DNA of 8,757 nt. It comes from JACDAN01 sp035776735 (GTDB lineage Bacteria > Actinomycetota > Thermoleophilia > Gaiellales > Gaiellaceae). Where the stretch lies: positions 1 to 8,757 of the forward strand of contig DASSSO010000169.1 in NCBI GenBank assembly GCA_035776735.1, read 5' to 3'. The translations under genes were made by a program, and so were the position numbers. A model generated the notes under the pieces. That model was not told where the DNA came from and did not search any database. It saw only the letters and a list, made by a program, of their open reading frames with translations. Positions 1 through 5,152 of the stretch are shown piece by piece (position 1 is the stretch's first letter; each line of letters starts with the position of its first letter).

Positions 1-561
1 GCGGACACCGTGCTCGACGTCGCGACCGGGACGGCGGCGGTCGCGATCGAGCTGGCGCGGCGCACGGGTTGCCGCGTGGTCGGGCTCGACCAGAGCGGCG
101 AGATGCTCGCGGAGGGGCGGCGGCGGGTCGCCGACGCCGGCCTCGGCGACCGGATCGAGCTCGTCCGGGCCGAGGCCGAACGGCTGCCGTTCGACGACGC
201 GTCCTTCGACGGGCTGACGTTCACCTACCTCCTCCGCTACGTGGAGGATCCGGAGGCGACGATGACGGAGCTGGCGCGCGTCGTCCGTCCGGGCGGGACG
301 ATCGCCATGCTCGAGTTCGGCCTGCCTCGAGGGCTTGCCCGGCCGGCCTGGGAGCTCTGGGTGCGGATCGGCCTGCCGGCTGCCGGCGCGCTGATCTCGC
401 CCGGCTGGCGCGAGGTCGGCTCGTTCCTCGGCCCGAGCATCCGCGACTTCCATCGGACGCACGATCTTCCGGCGATTTGGCGGTCGGCGGGGATCGACGA
501 CGTCGGCTCCCGCCGGATGAGCCTCGGCGGCGGCCTCGTGATCTGGGGACGGAAGGCCTGA
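1..561 (+). CDS. menG: UbiE/MenG-type SAM-dependent methyltransferase, 5' end missing
   Basis: The reading frame is open from the first base, so the start lies upstream; 186 residues are visible. It is a class I SAM-dependent methyltransferase: glycine-rich SAM loop VLDVATGT (visible residues 4-11), acidic strand end GLDQSGEML (about 25-33), motif AERLPFDDASFDGLTF, and the post-motif RVVRPGGTIAMLEFG, which resembles the second UbiE/COQ5 signature (RVxKPGG...E) with Arg for Lys. This family methylates demethylmenaquinone or the ubiquinone precursor at the inner face of the membrane; in an actinobacterium menaquinone is the likely product. The UbiA-like membrane protein that overlaps its 3' end supports a quinone role. 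The N-terminal UbiE signature is outside the window, so another small-molecule methyltransferase remains possible. The family call is strong; the MenG substrate call is moderate. Confidence 0.8.
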   Translation, partial: ADTVLDVATGTAAVAIELARRTGCRVVGLDQSGEMLAEGRRRVADAGLGDRIELVRAEAERLPFDDASFDGLTFTYLLRYVEDPEATMTELARVVRPGGTIAMLEFGLPRGLARPAWELWVRIGLPAAGALISPGWREVGSFLGPSIRDFHRTHDLPAIWRSAGIDDVGSRRMSLGGGLVIWGRKA

Positions 562-1232
562 GCCGGCCCGCCTTCTACGCGCTCGAGGCCGGAGGCTGGC
601 GGGACTACGTCACGCTCCTCCACCTCCCGTACACGGCCTGGCACCTGAGCTACGTCGCGATCGGAGCAGCGCTCGCGCCGGAGCTCGAGACCGGCCGACT
701 GCTCGCCGCGCTCGCCGCGTTCTTCCTTGCGCTCGGCATCGGCGCCCACGCGCTCGACGAGCTCCAGGGCCGCCCCCTCCGGACGCAGATCCCCACCCCG
801 GTCCTCTGGGCGCTCGCGCTCGCCTCGATCGCGGGCGCCGTCGCGATCGGCGTCGTTGCAGCCCTCGTCTGGACCCCGTGGCTGCTCGCCTTCGTGGCCG
901 TCGGCTCGTTCCTCGTCTTCGCGTACAACCTCGAGCTCTTCGGCGGGGCCTTCCACACGGACCTCTGGTTCGGGCTCGCCTGGGGCGCCTTCCCGCTCCT
1001 CACCGGCTACTTCGCCGTCGCCGAGGAGCTCACGCCCGAAGCGCTGCTCGCCGCCGGGTTCGCGCTCGCGACGAGCCTCGCCCAGCGCGCCCTCTCGACG
1101 CCCGTGCGGGCCGTGCGCCGGGGCCGGAGCAGCGACCCGCCGAGCACGATCGTGGGCCCGGAAAGGGCGCTCCGAGCGCTCACCGTGGCGATGGTCGCCC
1201 TCGCGGCAGCGCTGCTCGCCCTACGATGGTGA
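558..1232 (+). CDS. multi-pass membrane protein, degenerate UbiA-prenyltransferase-like
   Basis: The protein has 224 residues if it starts at CTG 558. About six or seven hydrophobic segments are visible (near residues 24-41, 48-63, 82-103, 106-122, 135-154, 159-175 and 203-221). Between segments 2 and 3 sits HALDELQGRPLRTQIP (64-79), in the place and with the RPL ending of the UbiA motif NDxxDxxxDxxxxRPL. Later, AYN...DLWFGLAWGAFPLLTGYF recalls the second conserved loop of UbiA enzymes. The Mg-binding aspartates are mostly gone and the protein is shorter than typical UbiA (about 280-300), so it may be a non-catalytic relative. No ATG, GTG or TTG occurs in frame between the methyltransferase's C-terminal coding region and the conserved-looking start SRPAFYALE, so CTG overlapping the TGA stop is my best start. 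Translational coupling to the methyltransferase is likely. The UbiA link is by eye and moderate at best. Confidence 0.72.
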   Translation: MSRPAFYALEAGGWRDYVTLLHLPYTAWHLSYVAIGAALAPELETGRLLAALAAFFLALGIGAHALDELQGRPLRTQIPTPVLWALALASIAGAVAIGVVAALVWTPWLLAFVAVGSFLVFAYNLELFGGAFHTDLWFGLAWGAFPLLTGYFAVAEELTPEALLAAGFALATSLAQRALSTPVRAVRRGRSSDPPSTIVGPERALRALTVAMVALAAALLALRW

Positions 1233-1236
1233 GCCG

Positions 1237-2343
1237 ATGGGTGTCTTCTCCCGACGGCGAAAACGGGCGCAGCGCATCGCGGACGTCGAGGCCGAGCTCG
1301 ACCGCGCTCGAAACGAGCTCCAGCGGGTCATCCGCGACGAGACCGCCTCCAGCACGGCGGAGATCCAGCGCCTGCTCGCGCGGGAGCGCGCCGACCTGCT
1401 CTCGCGCCTCCAGGAGGAGGAGCGCAAGATCGCCGAGGAACGGCGCCGCGACGTGCTCGAGCGGGAGCGCCGGGCCGGGTCGGAGCTGAACAGCAAGCTC
1501 GCCGAGGCGCAGGAGCGGATGGAGCAACGGTTCGCAAGCTGGAGCGCCGACCTCGACCGGACGCACCAGGCGCTCACCGCGGAGCTCGCAAAGCTCGCAG
1601 AGCGCCAGAAGGTCGTCGTGCGCCAGGCCGAGGAACGCCTCCAGGCCGACCGCGAGAAGATCGACGAGGCGGGCGAGCTGCAGGTCGCCGCGGTGCAGAA
1701 GCTCCGGGAGGAGCTCCAGCGCGCCGCCGAGGTGGCCGCGCAGGATCTGCGCGCGGAGCTGGACGCGCACGGCGCGGAGCGCCGGCGCGCGCTCGAAGAG
1801 ATGAACCAGCGGCTCAAGGCGCGCGAGCGTCAGCTCGCCGAGCGCGTCGACCGCGAGGAGACCGACGTCGTCCGCCGGATCCAGGCGCGGTTCGTGGACA
1901 TCGAGCGCCGCCAGGTCGACGCGCTGGAACGGACGACGAAGCAGGCGGCCGGGCGCTTCGCCGAGGCGGCCGCGCTCCAGTTCGACTCCGCCGTCAAGTC
2001 CGCGCGGGAGGATGCGGCCCGGCGGCTGGCGCGGGAGCTCGACCGCGCAGTGCACATGTTCGCGAGGGAGGCCGAGTCGGTGCTCGCGGAGCGGCTGGCC
2101 CAGGTTGCGGACACCGGCACCGCACGCGTCGAGAAACGGCTGCTGCAGGTCACCGCCGGGCTGGAGCGGCAGCGCGACGAGTTCATCGCCTCCATGCAGC
2201 AGCGCCTCGGCGAGCTCGAGCTCGAGCTGCGCGACAGGCTGCGAAAACTGGCCGCCGAGGCCGAGGCGGAGCGCGCCGTCCTCGACCGGCGGCTCCAGGA
2301 CATCTCACGCCGCGCCGAGCAGAGCGAGCCCGTTCGGAACTAG
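1237..2343 (+). CDS. long coiled-coil protein of unknown function
   Basis: The ATG lies 4 bases after the preceding stop and gives 368 residues. After a short basic head (MGVFSRRRKR) almost the whole chain is charged, with Glu/Arg/Ala/Leu heptads. There is no cysteine, a single tryptophan (in FASWSADL), and no proline until residue 365, as expected for one long continuous helix. No membrane segment, nucleotide-binding loop or enzyme motif is visible. It is probably cytoplasmic and structural or scaffolding; the basic head could contact membrane or nucleic acid, but that is a guess. A hexamer TACGAT (1222-1227) with a nearby GGTGAG could give a local promoter or ribosome site, though co-transcription with the genes upstream is equally likely. 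I do not recognise a family; similarity to SMC, DivIVA or FliH-like proteins would be expected from composition alone. Confidence 0.85.
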   Translation: MGVFSRRRKRAQRIADVEAELDRARNELQRVIRDETASSTAEIQRLLARERADLLSRLQEEERKIAEERRRDVLERERRAGSELNSKLAEAQERMEQRFASWSADLDRTHQALTAELAKLAERQKVVVRQAEERLQADREKIDEAGELQVAAVQKLREELQRAAEVAAQDLRAELDAHGAERRRALEEMNQRLKARERQLAERVDREETDVVRRIQARFVDIERRQVDALERTTKQAAGRFAEAAALQFDSAVKSAREDAARRLARELDRAVHMFAREAESVLAERLAQVADTGTARVEKRLLQVTAGLERQRDEFIASMQQRLGELELELRDRLRKLAAEAEAERAVLDRRLQDISRRAEQSEPVRN

Positions 2344-2415
2344 ACGCTCGGCGACGGTTCTCTTCCAACTTCGGTGGGGAGGGTTCGTCTAGAGAAGGAC
2401 GAATCAGACCCGATC

Positions 2416-2420
2416 GAGGG
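2416..2420 (+). promoter_or_regulatory. ribosome binding site of the 64-residue protein
   Basis: GAGGG lies 7 bases before ATG 2428. This spacing decides the start over an in-frame GTG at 2374, which would add 18 residues of uncharacteristic sequence. It contrasts with the genes at 3841, 4815 and 6451, which have no such site. Confidence 0.6.
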
Positions 2421-2427
2421 CCTAGAG

Positions 2428-2622
2428 ATGACCGAAATCGTCGAGTACGAGCAGAGCGACCGCGACAAGGTGGCGAGCTGGCGTCTCCACCAGCTCATCG
2501 AGGCGGGCTATCCCGTCCACCTCGCAGAGCGGCTCGCCCAGAGTGACGCCGACCTCCATCGCGCTATTGCGCTCGTCAGACAGGGGTGCGCGCCGCAGGT
2601 GGCAGCAGAAATCTTGCTCTAG
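2428..2622 (+). CDS. small conserved-type protein, 64 residues, unknown function
   Basis: The ATG preceded by GAGGG gives 64 residues. The N-terminal dozen are acidic. The core (WRLHQLIEAGYP, then VHLAERLAQSDADLH, then RAIALVRQGCAPQVAAEILL) reads as three short amphipathic helices. The pattern W-R-x-x-x-L-I-x-A-G-Y-P followed by D-L-H-x-A-x-x-L-V-x-x-G-C resembles a small helical protein I remember from many actinobacterial genomes, with no assigned function. The UBA-like look (a hydrophobic helix, a GY/GYP turn, then helices) is only suggestive. One cysteine is present in the G-C turn. It is a stand-alone gene: 84 bases separate it from the coiled-coil gene and hairpins follow it. The coding call is firm; the function is unknown. 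Confidence 0.8.
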   Translation: MTEIVEYEQSDRDKVASWRLHQLIEAGYPVHLAERLAQSDADLHRAIALVRQGCAPQVAAEILL

Positions 2623-2635
2623 CGCGCTCGCTCTT

Positions 2636-2660
2636 CGCTGAAAGTCTCACGACTTCAGCG
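2636..2660. terminator. hairpin just after the 64-residue gene
   Basis: CGCTGAAAGTC pairs with GACTTCAGCG around a short loop, with one bulged A, 13 bases after the stop codon. There is no T-run, so if it terminates transcription it is not a classical intrinsic terminator. Confidence 0.45.
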
Positions 2661-2667
2661 ACCGTAT

Positions 2668-2686
2668 GAAGCCGGGCGCCGGCTTC
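2668..2686. terminator. second hairpin in the convergent gap
   Basis: GAAGCCGG and CCGGCTTC form a perfect 8-bp stem around a 3-base GCG loop. No T-tract follows on either strand. It is the middle of three hairpins between convergent genes. Confidence 0.35.
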
Positions 2687-2741
2687 GCCGACGCGCGGCC
2701 CAGTAACACACGCCGACTTCCCTTCACCGAGAGCGGCTCCG

Positions 2742-2766
2742 GCGGAACGGGCCCAGCCCGTTCCGC
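2742..2766. terminator. 11-bp perfect hairpin, likely end of the secreted-protein transcript
   Basis: GCGGAACGGGC and GCCCGTTCCGC form a perfect 11-bp stem with a CCA loop. On the minus strand it begins 18 bases after the stop codon of the secreted-protein gene (2785), where a terminator is expected. It may act in both directions between the convergent genes. There is no T-run. Confidence 0.55.
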
Positions 2767-2784
2767 GGCGAAGTGTCGATCCGG

Positions 2785-3732
2785 TCAGCGCTCCTTCGCG
2801 CAGGCGCGATCGCCCCCGAGGATCGAGTCGAAGAGCCGGTTGAAGATCGCGTCCTGGGCGCGGTCGTAGGGCCCGAGGGGCGCGCCCTCCCACTGGATCA
2901 CCGGCGTGACGCCCGGCCCCATCGCCGTGACCCGGTGCCGCTCCCCGTTCCCCGGCGGGCGCACGGCGCGGCTCGGGTATCCGGGCGGCGGGCGGTCCGG
3001 CACGAAGCTGAAGCAGAACCCGCCGTTCGGCCTGTGCGTCACCTTCGCGCCGGCGCGCTTCCAGCCGCGGCCCCAGGCGGAGTTGAAGGTGTCGATGTAG
3101 ACGTACCGCGCGTACGCCGCACGACGGGTCGGCGACGGCGTCCTCCAGCCGTGGACCGGCTCTCCGAGGTAGGTGAGCCGTCCGAACAGGCCCTGCCAGC
3201 TGCCGCCGTACGTCCAGTTCGGCGAGACCTCGAGCTTCGCCAGCGGGCCCGTCCAGTGGGACACGTGCAGCTCGTACTTCATGTGCGCCGGCTGGAACGC
3301 GGGGAAGCCGCGCATGGGCTGAACCCTCCGCCAGTTCTGGAGCGCCCAGTAGGAGCCGTCCGGGGCCTTGCACGCGGCCACGAGCCAGACGAGCGGCGGC
3401 CCGTCGTACGGCCGACACGTGTCGCGAAAGGACCTCCAGACCTGGCGCCGGTACTTCCCCCAGCCCCCCGCGTGGTCGAACCGGAAGCGGGTCGGCGGAA
3501 TCGTGGGGTTGGGATGGCGTGCATTGACCGCGCCCCAGGCGAGGACGTGCCGGACCCTCCCGCTCGCTCGCACGTAGGTGATCAGCGCCTCGCCCTTCGC
3601 GTTCACGCGCAGGACCGGGCTCCGCACGTTGCGGTCGCCGACGGCCTGGCTGGCGGTCGCGGAGCCGGCGGCGAGGCAGGCGGCGACGACTGCGAGTGCG
3701 AGCGCGCAGGCTCGTTCCCCCCTCCTCGCCAC
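2785..3732 (-). CDS. secreted protein of unknown function
   Basis: The frame is open further upstream, but GTG at 3732 is the best start: it begins a signal peptide (MARRGER, hydrophobic core ALALAVVAACLAAG, likely cleavage after SATA near residue 27) and sits six bases after a -10-like TACCAT. This gives 315 residues. The mature protein is rich in Trp, Tyr, Arg and Pro (VRSPVLRVNAKGEALITY, HVLAWGAVNAR, CRPYDGPPLVW, CKAPDGSYWALQNW, HVSHWTGPLAKLEV, YVYIDTFNSAWGRGWKR, GPGVTPVIQWEG). Four cysteines remain after cleavage (106, 121, 240, 311), so one or two disulfides are possible. There is no lipobox, no anchor and no catalytic motif that I recognise. It resembles a thermoleophilian family of exported hypothetical proteins that I recall only from memory. 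It is transcribed divergently from the small gene at 3841. Confidence 0.82.
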   Translation of the reverse strand: MARRGERACALALAVVAACLAAGSATASQAVGDRNVRSPVLRVNAKGEALITYVRASGRVRHVLAWGAVNARHPNPTIPPTRFRFDHAGGWGKYRRQVWRSFRDTCRPYDGPPLVWLVAACKAPDGSYWALQNWRRVQPMRGFPAFQPAHMKYELHVSHWTGPLAKLEVSPNWTYGGSWQGLFGRLTYLGEPVHGWRTPSPTRRAAYARYVYIDTFNSAWGRGWKRAGAKVTHRPNGGFCFSFVPDRPPPGYPSRAVRPPGNGERHRVTAMGPGVTPVIQWEGAPLGPYDRAQDAIFNRLFDSILGGDRACAKER

Positions 3733-3738
3733 GCCGCG

Positions 3739-3744
3739 ATGGTA
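3739..3744 (-). promoter_or_regulatory. -10-like element of the secreted-protein gene, leaderless layout
   Basis: On the minus strand TACCAT is followed by CGCGGC and then GTG (3732). No Shine-Dalgarno sequence precedes the GTG. A start of transcription about six or seven bases after the hexamer would fall on the start codon. No good -35 hexamer is seen. Confidence 0.5.
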
Positions 3745-3828
3745 GCCGGTTCGCCCGTTCGCTTCTGGGCGCAGTCCTGGCGCGGAGGGAGAACGGAGCC
3801 AGCCGCCCGCCCGAGCCGCCTGCGCTCT

Positions 3829-3834
3829 TACACT
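3829..3834 (+). promoter_or_regulatory. -10-like element of the 61-residue gene, leaderless layout
   Basis: TACACT is followed by six bases (TCCGAC) and GTG 3841, with no ribosome binding site. It lies back-to-back with the minus-strand element at 3739-3744; the two starts are 108 bases apart. No clear -35 is visible. Confidence 0.5.
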
Positions 3835-3840
3835 TCCGAC

Positions 3841-4026
3841 GTGGGAATCGTCGAACGCATCAGGCGCCTCTTCAGCGGCGAGGATCGGACGGTCGACACA
3901 GACAGCACACGCATCGACAAGCTGACTTCGACTCGCGAGGGGCAGGCGTTGACCCAGAACGAGGGCGGCGGGATCCCGCCGAACTATCTTCCGACCGGCG
4001 TGGACGAGGGCCGGCCGAAGAAGTAA
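3841..4026 (+). CDS. small protein with VDEGRP C-terminal tail (copy 1)
   Basis: GTG 3841 gives 61 residues. The N-terminus VGIVERIRRLFSGED is a short basic amphipathic helix that could lie on a membrane. The middle is polar and probably disordered (Thr, Asp, Glu, Gln). The end is GGGIPPNYLPTGVDEGRPKK. The tail P-x-Y-x-P-x-x-VDEGRP plus two basic residues recurs in the small gene at 4815, so the two are probably paralogues. There is no Shine-Dalgarno; a -10-like hexamer exactly six bases upstream supports this start and a leaderless mRNA. No enzyme motif or cysteine is present. I recall similar short actinobacterial proteins ending in DEGRP-like tails, but no function. Confidence 0.72.
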   Translation: MGIVERIRRLFSGEDRTVDTDSTRIDKLTSTREGQALTQNEGGGIPPNYLPTGVDEGRPKK

Positions 4027-4121
4027 CCCTCTGCGCTGTAGTCCCCGAGTAGCAGGGACCAATCAGGCAGAACGACTAGGCACTCGGCCGTGCTTTCCCA
4101 CCCCACAGATCGTTCGGAGAA

Positions 4122-4763
4122 ATGCCTAAGGTGGTGGTGCAAGAATCACGGTTGCCCTGGTCGCGGTTGCGCTCTTCACTGGCTGTGGCTCTGGCGTTTC
4201 AGTGAGCAGGCGGACCCGAGCTACCAATCGAACGAACCAGCGCCGCTCGACCGTGTGAGCAACCGGGGGGACACCGTCTTCGTCCCTGCTGCCGCGTGAT
4301 GAACAGTCGCTAAGGAGGATGCGAGGAGGAGTCGGAGTTCCCGAGAGCATCTCTGTCGAAGGCATCTCGATCTGGGAACGCGAGGCGACCGATCGTTCTA
4401 CCGCCTGAGCGACCACTGCTACGGCTCAGGACCGGCTTCGCCGACAAACCACGTGTTTGGACAGATCAGCTGCGTCCCTGCGTTTCCTTCCCGCGAAGTT
4501 CCCGTCCTCGACTCGACAGTTTTCGGCAGCACGGCCGGTCCCGATGAAAAAGGCCCCCAGCCGCACACGATGACGGTCCACACGAGTCAGGGCATCGCGC
4601 GAAGATCGCGCTCGTGGACGCGGACGGTCACGTCGTCGCCGAAACCACGGTGCTTGACAACATCTACCGATTCGAACGGGTCCCGGCTGGCAACGCGACA
4701 AGGGTGGTCGCCTACAGCGCGACTGGCGAAGTCGTCTTCTCCATGCCAGACGCCGGGGCCTAG
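4122..4763 (+). pseudogene. broken lipoprotein gene, about five frameshifts
   Basis: No frame is open for long here, yet the frames join into one plausible protein of about 214 residues. Pieces in order: MPKVVV (from ATG 4122, frame 3); RITVALVAVALFTGC, a lipoprotein signal with the lipobox cysteine at 4184 (frame 2); SEQADPSYQS to DTVFVPAAA (4201-4296, frame 1); DEQSLRRM to EGISIWERE (4298-4389, frame 2); RSFYRLSDHCYG through QISCVPAF to HTSQGIA (4390-4599, frame 1); KIALVDADGHVV to VFSMPDAGA, stop TAG (4602-4763, frame 3). Four joins need one added base (near 4141, 4200, 4389 and 4600) and one needs a base removed (near 4297). The product would have been an exported lipid-anchored protein of unknown function. 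Neighbouring genes are intact, which argues for decay rather than poor sequence, but read errors cannot be excluded. Confidence 0.62.
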
Positions 4764-4802
4764 TGGCTACGCGTCGTGTTCGCCCTTCAGCGGCGTCGTT
4801 GC

Positions 4803-4808
4803 GATAAT
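4803..4808 (+). promoter_or_regulatory. -10-like element of the 65-residue gene, leaderless layout
   Basis: GATAAT, one mismatch from TATAAT, is followed by six bases (CGCTAC) and ATG 4815. No Shine-Dalgarno sequence is present. It lies 40 bases after the end of the broken lipoprotein gene. Confidence 0.55.
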
Positions 4809-4814
4809 CGCTAC

Positions 4815-5012
4815 ATGACGGCATCACTAAGACGGCTGCTCAGCCGTTTGGGGCTCGGTGGGCGACCCCGCACTAGCGCCCAAGGCGAACGGCAACACAC
4901 GAAGGACGTTAAGGAACCGCCGGGGATGGCCGACTCCGGCGGAGGCTACCGATCAGGCCAGGCTCCAATCGGATACGTGCCGCCGGTTGACGAAGGGCGT
5001 CCTCGGCACTAG
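4815..5012 (+). CDS. small protein with VDEGRP C-terminal tail (copy 2)
   Basis: ATG 4815 gives 65 residues. An earlier in-frame ATG (4776) exists, but the promoter-to-start spacing favours 4815. The N-terminus MTASLRRLLSRLGLGGRPR is a basic amphipathic helix, as in the small protein at 3841. A polar, Gly-rich, probably disordered middle follows (QHTKDVKEPPGMADSGGG), then APIGYVPPVDEGRPRH. The shared architecture is a basic helix, a loose linker, a glycine triplet and a P-x-x-Y-x-P-x-VDEGRP tail. The nucleotide sequences of the two tails differ at many positions, so this is an old duplication or a common family tail, not a recent repeat. Codon choice looks less GC-biased than in xseA. The function is unknown. 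Confidence 0.72.
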   Translation: MTASLRRLLSRLGLGGRPRTSAQGERQHTKDVKEPPGMADSGGGYRSGQAPIGYVPPVDEGRPRH

Positions 5013-5026
5013 CGCCGCGACGGCGC
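5012..5026 (+). terminator. short hairpin at the end of the 65-residue gene
   Basis: GCGCCG and CGGCGC pair around CGA, starting on the last base of the stop codon. The stem is only 6 bp and has no T-run, so the call is weak. The remaining 126 bases up to xseA hold no gene that I can support. Confidence 0.25.
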
Positions 5027-5140
5027 AAACGTCACCAGCCGGCGTCCCGGCCCGGCGGCGGCACTGCATGAGTAGCGTCTCCGGCCAGAACGCCTCGGCG
5101 CTGTCCGGAGCAGCCTCTACCTCCCGCGACGGCCGGCTGG

Positions 5141-5146
5141 CACAGT
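5141..5146 (+). promoter_or_regulatory. possible weak -10 element of xseA
   Basis: CACAGT is followed by six bases (TCGGGC) and ATG 5153, the same spacing as the better elements at 3829, 4803 and 6439. The first base is not T. No Shine-Dalgarno precedes the ATG, which is the main reason to list it. Confidence 0.25.
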
Positions 5147-5152
5147 TCGGGC

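Noticed and set aside
1180..2055. Minus-strand open frame opposite the coiled-coil gene
   Set aside because: It is the mirror of GAG/CTC-rich heptad codons; no start context or domain supports it.
2213..2229. Tandem GAGCTC-like repeat as a regulatory repeat
   Set aside because: It encodes alternating Glu-Leu heptad residues of the coiled coil; explained by codon use.
4041..4059. Hairpin GTCCC...GGGAC after the 61-residue gene as terminator
   Set aside because: Only 5 bp of stem with a 9-base loop and no T-run; likely chance.
4652..4658. TTGACA as a -35 promoter element
   Set aside because: It lies within the lipoprotein remnant, encodes part of the reconstructed protein, and has no -10 hexamer at 16-18 bases downstream.
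4426..4827. Minus-strand open frame of 133 codons in the lipoprotein remnant
   Set aside because: The translation is mostly Arg/Ser/Ala; the plus strand gives a signal peptide and protein-like segments in rebuilt frames.
5013..5152. Possible tRNA or small RNA gene before xseA
   Set aside because: No cloverleaf, T-arm GTTCRA or acceptor pairing is found; only one weak hairpin at its left edge.
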